From Treponema sp. (GTDB taxonomy: Bacteria > Spirochaetota > Spirochaetia > Treponematales > Breznakiellaceae), in contig JAISMQ010000184.1 in assembly GCA_031276685.1 (NCBI GenBank), positions 1 through 16,712 on the forward strand: a DNA stretch of 16,712 bases, in the 5' to 3' direction. A program made the translations under genes and the position numbers. Shown here piece by piece: positions 1 through 6,888 of the stretch. How positions within the stretch are numbered: position 1 is the stretch's first letter; each line of letters opens with the position of its first letter. The notes below the pieces were generated by a model that did no database searches, was not told where the DNA came from, and worked only from the letters and a program-made list of their open reading frames with translations.

Positions 1-738
1 GGTTTCGCCCAGGCCCAGAACCGTATCGATCATCATATCGTGATCCGATGAAAGGCTGCCGGTGAAGGCGGTGATCCACTCCTGTCTGTCCGCCGAAACC
101 GGCGAGATCCCGGCGGAGCTGCTCCGGTGCAGGGAGCCCTGGTAGATGTCTATCTCGCACTGGGTCAGTTTTTGGAGCTCGTCCGCGAATTCCTGCGACT
201 GGATGCTGTATTCGATAAAGCCGTAGCCCGCCAGGTTCCCGTTTTCAAGAACCGGAATCGCGGAAATAAGCTCCAGGCTGTTGTCCAGGGAGTACATCCG
301 CGTAACGCAGTCTTTGTCGTTGGTGTAGGAAACGATGGTCCTGACGTAGCGGGCCCCTTCCGAACCCCCGCTGTTGATGAGGAGGTACCCGTCCCGGTCC
401 GCCAGGGCAATGCCGTCCGCATCCAGGGCCCCGGCAAGCGCGTCAAACTGGGCCTGGAACGGCGAAGGGTCCGCGCCGCCGTCAAGCTTTGTGATGATCC
501 CCCCGTCCCCGGCAAACAGGGCAAACCACCGGGCCTTTTTTTCCAGCAGTTCTATTTGCTCTTCGATAAGGCGGTACACCAGGTTGTCTTTGCGGTTAAT
601 ACCGTCTTTGAAAGAATCGGCGGACGTGGAGGAGGTAAGAACGTTAATCGTAAGCATAAGAACGATTCCGAACAGGACAAGGCAGATAAAAATTGGCGCC
701 AGCAGTTTGATGCCGATGGAATACATTCTCGCGTTCAT
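1..738 (-). CDS. Probable methyl-accepting chemotaxis protein, N-terminal sensor part (runs off left edge)
   Basis: The minus strand is open from an ATG at 738-736 to the window edge (246 codons, no stop). A GGGGAG ribosome binding site lies 5 nt before the ATG. The protein starts MNARMYSIGIKLLAPIF, has one strong membrane segment at about residues 9-32, and then a soluble region without further membrane spans. That region ends with features typical of Cache sensor domains of chemoreceptors: ISAIPVLENGNLAGYGF (central strand), then ADELQKLTQCEIDIYQG and DTVLGLGET. The sensor would lie in the periplasm, and the HAMP and signalling domains are expected to the left of the window. A sensor histidine kinase or diguanylate cyclase with the same type of sensor cannot be excluded because the output domain is not visible. 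It is transcribed away from the DUF1638 gene; I found no convincing promoter for it in the 148-bp gap. Confidence 0.75.
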   Translation of the reverse strand, partial: MNARMYSIGIKLLAPIFICLVLFGIVLMLTINVLTSSTSADSFKDGINRKDNLVYRLIEEQIELLEKKARWFALFAGDGGIITKLDGGADPSPFQAQFDALAGALDADGIALADRDGYLLINSGGSEGARYVRTIVSYTNDKDCVTRMYSLDNSLELISAIPVLENGNLAGYGFIEYSIQSQEFADELQKLTQCEIDIYQGSLHRSSSAGISPVSADRQEWITAFTGSLSSDHDMMIDTVLGLGET

Positions 739-827
739 GTTGCTCCCCGCAGGCCAGTCTAGCACGGGGGCCGCGGTACCAGCAAGGCGGCGCATATACT
801 GCGGTGATAGTGCCGCAGGCGGTTTGG

Positions 828-856
828 TTGATATTCTTGCCGAGCCGGGGTAGTAT
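828..856 (+). promoter_or_regulatory. Predicted sigma-70-type promoter for the DUF1638 gene
   Basis: TTGATA (828-833, one mismatch to TTGACA) and TAGTAT (851-856, four of six to TATAAT) are separated by exactly 17 nt. The -10 box ends 30 nt before the GTG start at 887, giving a short leader. This is pattern matching only. Confidence 0.45.
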
Positions 857-886
857 GCGAACGGACGCGCCGGAAAGGGGGCCCCT

Positions 887-1630
887 GTGTTAAAGCTAAA
901 GGTTATAGCCTGCGATGTTTTGAAGCGCGAAATCGCCTATCTGGGCAGCCGTTCCGCCTGCATCGTGGACGTAACGTACCTGCCCCAGGGCCTCCACGCC
1001 ACCCCGGATATTCTGCGGGAAAAGCTGAACGAGCAGATTGAGCTGGCCAACCGGGGCTTCCCCTACAACCACTACGGCTTGGCGCCGTCTTACGATTACA
1101 TCCTGCTGGCCTACGGGCTCTGCGATAACAGCGTTGTGGGCCTTGCCAGCGAAAAAGTCCCCCTGGTAATACCCCGCGCCCACGATTGTATTACCCTGCT
1201 TCTGGGATCGCGCAAACGCTACGGGGAGATGTTTTACGGCCATCCGGGAATTTACTGGTACTCCAGGGGCTGGATCGAATGTTCGGTACAGCCGGGGGAG
1301 GAACGGTACACCCGCACCTACGCGGCCTATGTGGACCAGTACGGCGAGGACAATGCCGAATACCTTATGGAAATGGAACAGGGCTGGTTTAAGTCCTACA
1401 ACCGGGCGGTTTTTATTAACTGGAAGGAACTGGGGAACGATAATTACTACCGCGGCTACACCAAAGCCTGCGCCGAATATCTGCGCTGGGACTACGAAGA
1501 AGTGGAGGGGGATCCGTCCCTGCTGGAAAAGATGCTGAACGGCGTTTTTGACGAGGACGAGGTACTGGTCGTGCCGGAGCAAAAAACCATCAGCCCCGGC
1601 TATACCGAAGGAATTTTAAGCTACACCTGA
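887..1630 (+). CDS. DUF1638 domain-containing protein
   Basis: A 247-residue soluble protein with no signal peptide or membrane segment. It starts with GTG at 887, preceded by a purine-rich GGAAAGGGGG stretch. The family is recognised from the N-terminus LKVIACDVLKREI, the YGLCDNSVVGL motif (residues 76-86) and IPRAHDCITLLLGSR (residues 95-109). Cys9, Cys79, His99 and Cys101 sit in these best conserved blocks and could form a metal or cofactor site; that is inference. The biochemical function of DUF1638 is not established. From general knowledge, members often lie near corrinoid-dependent methyltransferase genes, but no methyltransferase or corrinoid protein is visible here, so the gene stands alone between the chemoreceptor and nusA. 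The C-terminal half is rich in Tyr, Trp and acidic residues. Family assignment is fairly sure, function unknown. Confidence 0.8.
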   Translation: MLKLKVIACDVLKREIAYLGSRSACIVDVTYLPQGLHATPDILREKLNEQIELANRGFPYNHYGLAPSYDYILLAYGLCDNSVVGLASEKVPLVIPRAHDCITLLLGSRKRYGEMFYGHPGIYWYSRGWIECSVQPGEERYTRTYAAYVDQYGEDNAEYLMEMEQGWFKSYNRAVFINWKELGNDNYYRGYTKACAEYLRWDYEEVEGDPSLLEKMLNGVFDEDEVLVVPEQKTISPGYTEGILSYT

Positions 1631-1758
1631 GCGGGGGCCGTTGGCTGTCCCTCCTGTCCCATAAGCCTTGTAAAAGTCCTTACAGTCGCCGGGGCTACGG
1701 AATGCCTGGACAAAGGCGGGATGCCGGGGCAGGGCCGAATCCGGCGCCGTCCGGGGGC
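1631..1758. other. Intergenic segment downstream of the DUF1638 gene
   Basis: No ORF with a plausible start and ribosome binding site is seen here. The only small symmetry is TGTAA (1669-1673) facing TTACA (1680-1684). No tRNA-like or known small-RNA pattern was recognised. No T-tract terminator is present immediately after the DUF1638 stop; the first one is the hairpin at 1811-1842. In many bacteria rimP lies directly before nusA, but no such gene is present here. Confidence 0.5.
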
Positions 1759-1787
1759 TTGACATGGACGCTGGATCCCTTTACGGT
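1759..1787 (+). promoter_or_regulatory. Possible promoter of the nusA operon
   Basis: A perfect TTGACA at 1759-1764 is followed after 17 nt by TACGGT (1782-1787), a poor -10 box (three of six). The start of transcription would lie near 1794, just before the hairpin at 1811-1842. A second TTGACA at 1792-1797 has no -10 box at a usable distance. Confidence 0.3.
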
Positions 1788-1810
1788 ACTCTTGACAGTT
1801 GAGATTCCAG

Positions 1811-1842
1811 AAAAAAAGGGCGTTTCAAACAGCCCTTTTTTT
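1811..1842 (+). terminator. Intrinsic terminator-like hairpin (possibly bidirectional) in the nusA leader
   Basis: Seven A then GGGC (1811-1821) pairs perfectly with GCCC then seven T (1832-1842). The 10-nt loop can itself close by GTT/AAC pairing with one bulged A. The T-tract makes it a plausible Rho-independent terminator on the plus strand, and the mirrored A-tract makes it one on the minus strand too. It sits after the DUF1638 gene but only 6 nt before the GGGAGG ribosome binding site of nusA. It can therefore either end DUF1638 transcription or act as an attenuator in the nusA leader. Confidence 0.65.
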
Positions 1843-1861
1843 ATTGTTGGGAGGCACAAAA

Positions 1862-3349
1862 GTGGCAACCGATATGTCCGATGCGATCCGCCAGATCAGC
1901 CAGGATCGGGGAATATCAGAGGAACTTATCCTCAAAACCATAGAAGATACCCTCGTAGCCGCCTATAAGCGCCGTTTTGGCAGCGCCGATAACGCGATAG
2001 TCCGTTTTAGCGATGACAACCGGGAAGTGTCGATCTACGCCCAAAAGCAGATAGTTGACGGCGTATACGACCCGGCTTCGGAGATAGATATTGAGGAAGC
2101 CCGGGAACTGAATCCGGACGCGGAGGTGGGGGACGAGATCCTTATCGAAGTGGACCCCAAGGATTTTGACCGGGGGGCGGTGCAAAGCGCCAAGCAGACC
2201 GCCCACCAGTCCATCCGGGAAATACAGAAAGACACCCTCTATTCGGAATTCCGGGACAAGGTGGGGGAGATCATCATCGGCTATTACCAGCGGGAGCGGA
2301 ATGGTACTATCTATGTGGATCTGGGCAAGATCGAGGGCATTCTGCCCAGGAAGTTTCAGTCCCCAAGGGAGACCTACCACGTCAACGACCGCATCAAGGC
2401 CCTGATTACGGAGGTGAACAAGACCGCGTCCGGCTTCCAGGTGGTTCTGTCCCGGACCCACACGGATTTTGTCCGGGCCATTTTCGAGCTTGAGGTGCCG
2501 GAGGTTTACGACAAGACCGTGGAGATCCACAAGATCGTCCGGGAGCCCGGCTACCGTACCAAGCTGGCGGTCTATTCCAACCGGGAGGATGTGGACCCCG
2601 TGGGGGCCTGCGTCGGGCTCAAGGGGGTGCGGATCCAGGCGGTTATCCGGGAGCTGGAGGGGGAGAAGATCGATATTCTTAAATACGATCCGGATCCCCG
2701 GCGTTTTATCAAGAACGCCCTGTCCCCTGCGGAGGTGCGGGACGTGATCGTTCTGGACGAGGGGAAGCACCAGGCCCTGGCGGTGGTTAACGATTCCCAG
2801 CTTTCCCTGGCTATCGGCAAACAGGGGCTCAATGTCCGGCTTGCCAACCGGCTGGTGGACTGGAACATCGATGTTAAAACCGACGCCCAGTTTGCGGAAA
2901 TGGACATCGCGGCGGAGTCCCGGCGGGCGGTTTCCGAACTGTTCGGTGACGCGGAGGAGTACGAAGAAGAATTTTCCCGCATTGCCGAACTTCCCGGCGT
3001 CAGCCAGGATGTGGTCGATGCCCTTAAAAAAGGCAATGTGGAGTTTATCGAGGACTTCCTTGCCCTTACCCCGGCCCAGCTTAAGGAATTCGAAGGGGTC
3101 AGCGAGGAACAGTTCGACGCGCTGCGAAAACTTATCGAAGAAAACGTGGAGATTGTCGAAGAAGAAGAGGAAGAAGTGCCGGAACAGGAAGAAGCCGAGA
3201 TTCTTGAGGTTTCCGAAGAAGGGGAGGAGGAAGCCGGGCCGGAGGAGTATGAATGTCCTGAATGTGGGGCTAAGATAACCGTGGATATGAGCGTCTGCCC
3301 CAATTGCGGCATCGGTTTGAGCTTTGAGTACGAGGAAGATGAGGAATAA
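1862..3349 (+). CDS. nusA: Transcription termination/antitermination factor NusA
   Basis: NusA binds RNA polymerase and nascent RNA and modulates pausing, termination and antitermination. The GTG at 1862 is chosen because GGGAGG (1849-1854) lies 7 nt upstream; the frame stays open to a TTG at 1799, but that would place the terminator-like hairpin inside the gene. The 495 residues show the family order: N-terminal polymerase-binding domain (about 1-130), S1 domain (about 132-200, with GTIYVDLGKIEGILPR), and two KH domains with GLKG (252-255) and GKQG (319-322). A helix-hairpin-helix region follows (about 375-435), then a glutamate-rich linker. The end is unusual: CPEC and CPNC (Cys465, 468, 479, 482) form a short zinc ribbon before an acidic tail. 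It is the first gene of the translation cluster, 51 bp ahead of infB; ylxR and an L7Ae-like gene, often found between them, are absent. Confidence 0.97.
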   Translation: MATDMSDAIRQISQDRGISEELILKTIEDTLVAAYKRRFGSADNAIVRFSDDNREVSIYAQKQIVDGVYDPASEIDIEEARELNPDAEVGDEILIEVDPKDFDRGAVQSAKQTAHQSIREIQKDTLYSEFRDKVGEIIIGYYQRERNGTIYVDLGKIEGILPRKFQSPRETYHVNDRIKALITEVNKTASGFQVVLSRTHTDFVRAIFELEVPEVYDKTVEIHKIVREPGYRTKLAVYSNREDVDPVGACVGLKGVRIQAVIRELEGEKIDILKYDPDPRRFIKNALSPAEVRDVIVLDEGKHQALAVVNDSQLSLAIGKQGLNVRLANRLVDWNIDVKTDAQFAEMDIAAESRRAVSELFGDAEEYEEEFSRIAELPGVSQDVVDALKKGNVEFIEDFLALTPAQLKEFEGVSEEQFDALRKLIEENVEIVEEEEEEVPEQEEAEILEVSEEGEEEAGPEEYECPECGAKITVDMSVCPNCGIGLSFEYEEDEE

Positions 3350-3400
3350 ACCGGTCCGCGTACAGGGCGGGCTGTAAGGGAACTTGAGTAAAGGTGGAAT

Positions 3401-6388
3401 ATGGCTGAGGAAATGGAGAATACCCGGAAACCAAAGGCGGAACTTATTAAACGTACCCAGGGCGAAGGGGATGGCCTGCCGCGGGCCGTTCCCGGCGCGG
3501 GGGATCGCGGAAACGGCGGCGGGGAATCGCCCCCGCGCAAGATCATCGTAGTAAAGAAGAAGCCCCCCCAGAGGCCCGGCGCGGTTAAAAAGCCTCAGCC
3601 AAAGGTGGTGGCCCGCCCGGCCGGCCCCAAGGCCCCGCCGGAAACCGGGGATGAACGGGAAGCCGGACTTCCGGTTCCCGCTGCCGGGAATGTCGGCGCA
3701 GCGGCCGGACTGGCCGGGGGAGCGGCCCCGGGCCTTGGGAATGACGCCGTTAAACATGACGCCGCCGGGGGCCTGAAAAGCGACCCTGCCAAACATGAGG
3801 CCGTTAGCAATGACGCCGTCAATCATGAGGCCGTTAGTAACGACGCCGTCAAACATGACGCCGCCAGCCATGACTCCGCCGGCGGCGACTCCGCCGGCAG
3901 CGGCGTTGCCGGAAACGAGGCCGCGAAAAGCGACATCGCCAAACATGACGGCGCCAAGCATGACGGCGTCAAACATGACGGTGTTAAGCATGAGGCCCCA
4001 AAAAATGACGCTGTCAGAAATGACGCCGCCCGGCCCTTTTCCGCCCGGCCCGGCCCCGCCAAAACCGGCGCCGGGGAAAGCAGGCCCCCGCGCCCGGCGG
4101 ACCGGGGCGGGAGTTTCACCGTAACGGCGCGCCCCGCAGGGGCCGCCGGCAGGGTGGGGGGCCGCCCCGTGGGCCGCCGTGACGACGGCCCGCGTCCCGG
4201 TTTCGCGAGCCGCCCCGCAGGGGCCGCCGGCAGGGTGGGGGGCCGTCCCGTCGGCTACGACCGGCCCGGTCCGGGCGGTCCCGGCCGCGCCGGCCCGCCG
4301 TTTTCCGGCCCCCGTCCCGGCGGACCGGGCCGTTTTGGCCCCCCCGGCGCGGGGCAGCAGCGCCCCGGCGGTTTCGGCAGGCCCCCGTTCGCGGGGCAGC
4401 GCCCCGGCGGTCCTGGCCGGCCCGGCGCCCCCGGGCGTCCCGGCGCTCCCGCCACCCCCCTTCCGGAGGGCAAGACGGCGGTAAAGCGGAGCTTTAAGGC
4501 GAAAAAACCGGCCTACAACCGCAAAGAAAAAGAACTGGAAATGGAGGAGAAGCTCCTCCAGACCAAGAAGAAGATCGCCCACATCGCCAACCCGGTGCCC
4601 AAGGCTATCGAGATCATGGAGGGCGTGTCGGTTTCCGAGCTTGCCCGCAAGATGAACCTTAAAGCGTCGGACCTAATCCAGAAGCTTATGAGCATGGGGA
4701 TGATGGTCACCATCAACCAGCAGATCGACTCGGACACGGCGACTATCCTGGCCAGCGAATACGGTACGGACGTAAAGATCATCAGCCTGTACGATGAGAC
4801 CCAGATAGAAACCATCTCCGACGCCGGGGCGGAACTTAGAACACGGCCGCCGGTGGTTACGGTGATGGGCCACGTCGATCACGGCAAGACGAAACTCCTG
4901 GACGCCATCCGCAGTACCGATGTGGTGTCCGCCGAATTCGGGGGGATCACCCAGCATATCGGCGCTTACATGGTCAACACCGACCATGGCAGCATCACGT
5001 TTTTGGATACCCCCGGCCACGAGGCGTTTACCCGCATGAGGGCCCGGGGCGCCCAGGTAACGGACATTGTCGTGCTGGTGGTGGCCGCCGATGACGGCGT
5101 CATGCCCCAGACGGTGGAGGCCATTAACCACGCGAAGGAGGCGGATGTCCCCATCATCGTCGCGGTAAACAAGATCGACAAGCCCGAGGCGAATCCCGAC
5201 CGTGTTAAGAGCCAGCTTTCCGATATCGGGCTTATGCCCGAAGAATGGGGCGGGCAGACCATGTTTGTGGAGATCTCTGCCCTGCGGAAAGAGGGCATCG
5301 ACAAGCTTATCGAAGTCATCACGGTGCAGGCGGAAATGCTGGATCTCAAGGCCAACTACGACCGCAGCGCCGAGGGGAAGGTGCTGGAATCCCGGATAGA
5401 CCACGGCCGCGGCATTGTGGCTACCATTCTGGTGGAAAAGGGCACGCTTGCGGTGGGGGACTCCTTTGTGGCGGGGGTGTGGCCCGGCAAGGTACGGGCT
5501 ATCTTTGACGACAAGGGGGGCAAACTCGAAGAAGCCGGCCCCTCCATGCCCGTGGAAGTCCTGGGTTTCGAGGGTGTCCCCAACGCCGGGGACCCGCTGC
5601 AGGTGGTGGACGATGAGAAAATTGCGCGGGGCTTTTCCAGCAAACGGCAGGAACTGAAACGCTTCGAGGACGCCAAGAACGTCAAAAAGATAACGCTGGA
5701 CAATTTGCGGGAGACCATCAACGACGGGGCTATCCAGGAGCTCAAGGTTATCATCAAGGCCGATGTCCAGGGTTCCGCGGAGGCCCTGCGTTCCAGCCTG
5801 GAAAAGCTTTCCACCAGCGAGGTGCGGCTTCACGTCATTTTAGCCCTGCCCGGCGCCATCAACGAAGGGGATGTCGATCTGGCAGCCGCCAGCAACGCCG
5901 TCATCATCGGGTTTAACGTGCGTCCGGTCCCCAAGGCCAAGACCCTGGCGGATCAGGCCAAGGGGGATATTCGCCGTTACAACGTGATCTACAAGGCGGT
6001 GGAAGAGATACGTCAGGCCATGGAGGGGATGCTCAAGCCCATTACCAGGGAGGACGTTATTGCCACCGTGGAAGTTCGGAACACCTTCAGCGTCCCGAAG
6101 GCGGGACCCATTGCCGGGTGTTACGTTCTTACCGGAACGGTTAAACGTTCCGGCAGCGTAAACGTTATCCGTGATGACACGGTGATCCACCACGGCAAGA
6201 TCGCCAGCCTAAAACGTTTTAAGGACGATGCCCGGGAAGTGGCCGCAGGTTACGAGTGCGGCATCGGCATCGAGGACTTTAACGATATTAAAGTGGGCGA
6301 TCAGCTTGAGATTCTGGAGATCGTGGAAGTGGCGAGGAAGCTGTCGCCTGCGGCGTCACCAGCGGCCTCGCCTGCGGCGGGGGAATAG
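3401..6388 (+). CDS. infB: Translation initiation factor IF-2
   Basis: IF-2 is the GTPase that positions initiator fMet-tRNA on the 30S subunit and drives subunit joining. The ATG at 3401 follows AAGGTGG (3391-3397). The 995 residues are at the long end for IF-2 because of the N-terminal extension. Residues 1-110 are basic and Pro/Ala-rich; 113-205 hold a His-Asp/Glu repeat tract; about 230-350 are Gly/Pro/Arg-rich with an internal duplication; about 365-405 are a charged helix; and the IF2_N segment is near 405-470 (SVSELARKMNLKASDLI). The G domain has G1 GHVDHGKT (490-497), G3 DTPGH (536-540) and G4 NKID (590-593), followed by the beta-barrel domain II, domain III and the C-terminal fMet-tRNA-binding domain. 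A short SPAASPAASPAAGE tail closes the protein. The enzyme core is complete; only the extension looks lineage-specific. Confidence 0.98.
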   Translation: MAEEMENTRKPKAELIKRTQGEGDGLPRAVPGAGDRGNGGGESPPRKIIVVKKKPPQRPGAVKKPQPKVVARPAGPKAPPETGDEREAGLPVPAAGNVGAAAGLAGGAAPGLGNDAVKHDAAGGLKSDPAKHEAVSNDAVNHEAVSNDAVKHDAASHDSAGGDSAGSGVAGNEAAKSDIAKHDGAKHDGVKHDGVKHEAPKNDAVRNDAARPFSARPGPAKTGAGESRPPRPADRGGSFTVTARPAGAAGRVGGRPVGRRDDGPRPGFASRPAGAAGRVGGRPVGYDRPGPGGPGRAGPPFSGPRPGGPGRFGPPGAGQQRPGGFGRPPFAGQRPGGPGRPGAPGRPGAPATPLPEGKTAVKRSFKAKKPAYNRKEKELEMEEKLLQTKKKIAHIANPVPKAIEIMEGVSVSELARKMNLKASDLIQKLMSMGMMVTINQQIDSDTATILASEYGTDVKIISLYDETQIETISDAGAELRTRPPVVTVMGHVDHGKTKLLDAIRSTDVVSAEFGGITQHIGAYMVNTDHGSITFLDTPGHEAFTRMRARGAQVTDIVVLVVAADDGVMPQTVEAINHAKEADVPIIVAVNKIDKPEANPDRVKSQLSDIGLMPEEWGGQTMFVEISALRKEGIDKLIEVITVQAEMLDLKANYDRSAEGKVLESRIDHGRGIVATILVEKGTLAVGDSFVAGVWPGKVRAIFDDKGGKLEEAGPSMPVEVLGFEGVPNAGDPLQVVDDEKIARGFSSKRQELKRFEDAKNVKKITLDNLRETINDGAIQELKVIIKADVQGSAEALRSSLEKLSTSEVRLHVILALPGAINEGDVDLAAASNAVIIGFNVRPVPKAKTLADQAKGDIRRYNVIYKAVEEIRQAMEGMLKPITREDVIATVEVRNTFSVPKAGPIAGCYVLTGTVKRSGSVNVIRDDTVIHHGKIASLKRFKDDAREVAAGYECGIGIEDFNDIKVGDQLEILEIVEVARKLSPAASPAASPAAGE
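3737..4030 (+). repeat. Degenerate in-frame repeat tract of infB encoding His-Asp/Glu units
   Basis: The DNA repeats variants of AAACATGACGCC and AATGACGCCGTC. In the protein it gives nine His residues (His119 to His197), each directly followed by Asp or Glu, mostly as K-H-D or K-H-E with Ala, Gly or Val between units, interleaved with N-D-A-V units. The repeat stays in the infB frame and carries no stops. It is coding low-complexity sequence and not a CRISPR array: the units are unequal and there are no unique spacers of constant length. Confidence 0.85.
4130..4255 (+). repeat. Duplicated 45-bp unit in infB
   Basis: The segments 4130-4174 and 4211-4255 are nearly identical (two differences by eye), 81 bp apart from start to start and so in frame. 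Each encodes RPAGAAGRVGGRPVG. The spacer between them encodes a Arg/Asp/Pro-rich stretch. The near identity at DNA level suggests a recent duplication. Confidence 0.85.
4262..4456 (+). repeat. Gly/Pro/Arg-rich tract of infB with PGGPGR-type units
   Basis: This very GC-rich stretch encodes repeated PGGPGR and PGGFGR units joined by short Pro/Gly/Ala/Phe segments, ending in GRPGAPGRPGAPATP. Such Arg-Gly-Pro-rich sequence is expected to be disordered and positively charged, consistent with RNA or ribosome contact, which is inference. Confidence 0.75.
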
Positions 6389-6402
6389 CCCTGCGGCGAT
6401 TG

Positions 6403-6423
6403 CCGCGCAGCCCGGCTGCGCGG
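6403..6423 (+). other. Perfect 9-bp hairpin in the infB-rbfA gap
   Basis: CCGCGCAGC (6403-6411) and GCTGCGCGG (6415-6423) are perfect inverted repeats around a 3-nt loop. The hairpin lies 14 nt after the infB stop. No T-tract follows, so it is not an ordinary intrinsic terminator. It would form a very stable RNA stem between the two genes and could be a processing or stability element. Confidence 0.7.
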
Positions 6424-6462
6424 GTCCGGCGCTTTGCGTGATCCGCGGGACGAAGTAGAACG

Positions 6463-6888
6463 ATGGGAACATACAGAACAGAACGGATAGGGCGCCTGGT
6501 ACAGGAAAAGATCGGCGCCCTTATCCTTGAAGCGCGAATCAAGGACCCCCGCGTCCATCCCCTCCTCTCCGTCACGCGGGTCCGGGTTTCCCGGGATCTG
6601 GCCTTCGCGGACGTGTACGTTTCCGCTATTCAGAACAGCGGCGGCGTGGCCCGCGCCGTGGAGGGGCTTCAGAGCGCCGCCGGGTTTATCCAGACCGAGC
6701 TTGCCTCCGTTATGCGGATCCGCAAGATCCCCCGGCTCCGTTTCCACGCGGACACGGGGATTCAGGAAGCCTTTGACCTGGTAAAGAAGATCGAGCGGAT
6801 CGCCGGGGGCAGGGATTCCGGGGACCCCGCAGGGGACCCCTCCGGGAACTCCGCAGGGGACAGCGCCGGGGACGATGAGCGGCAGTAA
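6463..6888 (+). CDS. rbfA: 30S ribosome-binding factor A
   Basis: RbfA is a single KH-fold protein needed for late 30S maturation and 16S rRNA 5'-end processing. The 141-residue protein begins MGTYRTERIGRLVQEKIGALI and has the usual motifs RIKDPRVHPLLSVTRVRVSRDLAFADVYVS and a C-terminal RIRKIPRLRFHADTGI block. The core ends near residue 114. The last 27 residues are a low-complexity tail of four-residue units (GDPA, GDPS, GNSA, GDSA, GDDE). The ribosome binding site is weak (GGGACGAAG about 15 nt upstream), so translation may be coupled to infB, whose stop is 74 nt upstream. The 3' end overlaps truB by 14 nt. Confidence 0.96.
   Translation: MGTYRTERIGRLVQEKIGALILEARIKDPRVHPLLSVTRVRVSRDLAFADVYVSAIQNSGGVARAVEGLQSAAGFIQTELASVMRIRKIPRLRFHADTGIQEAFDLVKKIERIAGGRDSGDPAGDPSGNSAGDSAGDDERQ
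6820..6879 (+). repeat. 12-bp-period repeat encoding the RbfA tail
   Basis: Five in-frame 12-bp units encode GDPA, GDPS, GNSA, GDSA and GDDE (RbfA residues 120-139). The DNA units share GGGGAC and CCGCAGGGG or CCTCCGGG-type cores. The last unit includes the truB start codon at 6875, and its GGGGAC core serves as the likely truB ribosome binding site. Confidence 0.7.

Noticed and set aside
1669..1684. TGTAA/TTACA inverted repeat as an operator
   Set aside because: Only 5 bp per arm and no recurrence elsewhere in the window; too weak to call.
1792..1820. A second TTGACA as a promoter for nusA
   Set aside because: No -10 box lies at 15-19 nt; the corresponding position is the A/G-rich arm of the hairpin.
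1799..1861. N-terminal extension of nusA from a TTG at 1799
   Set aside because: It would be translated from within the terminator-like hairpin, has no ribosome binding site, and the added residues are not NusA-like; GTG at 1862 has GGGAGG at the right distance.
3737..4030. CRISPR-like array
   Set aside because: Repeat units are short, unequal, in frame with infB, and there are no unique spacers of constant length.
1916..4582. An 888-codon open frame on the minus strand opposite nusA and infB
   Set aside because: It is antisense to two clear genes, is low-complexity and resembles no family; GC-rich codon use leaves such antisense frames open.
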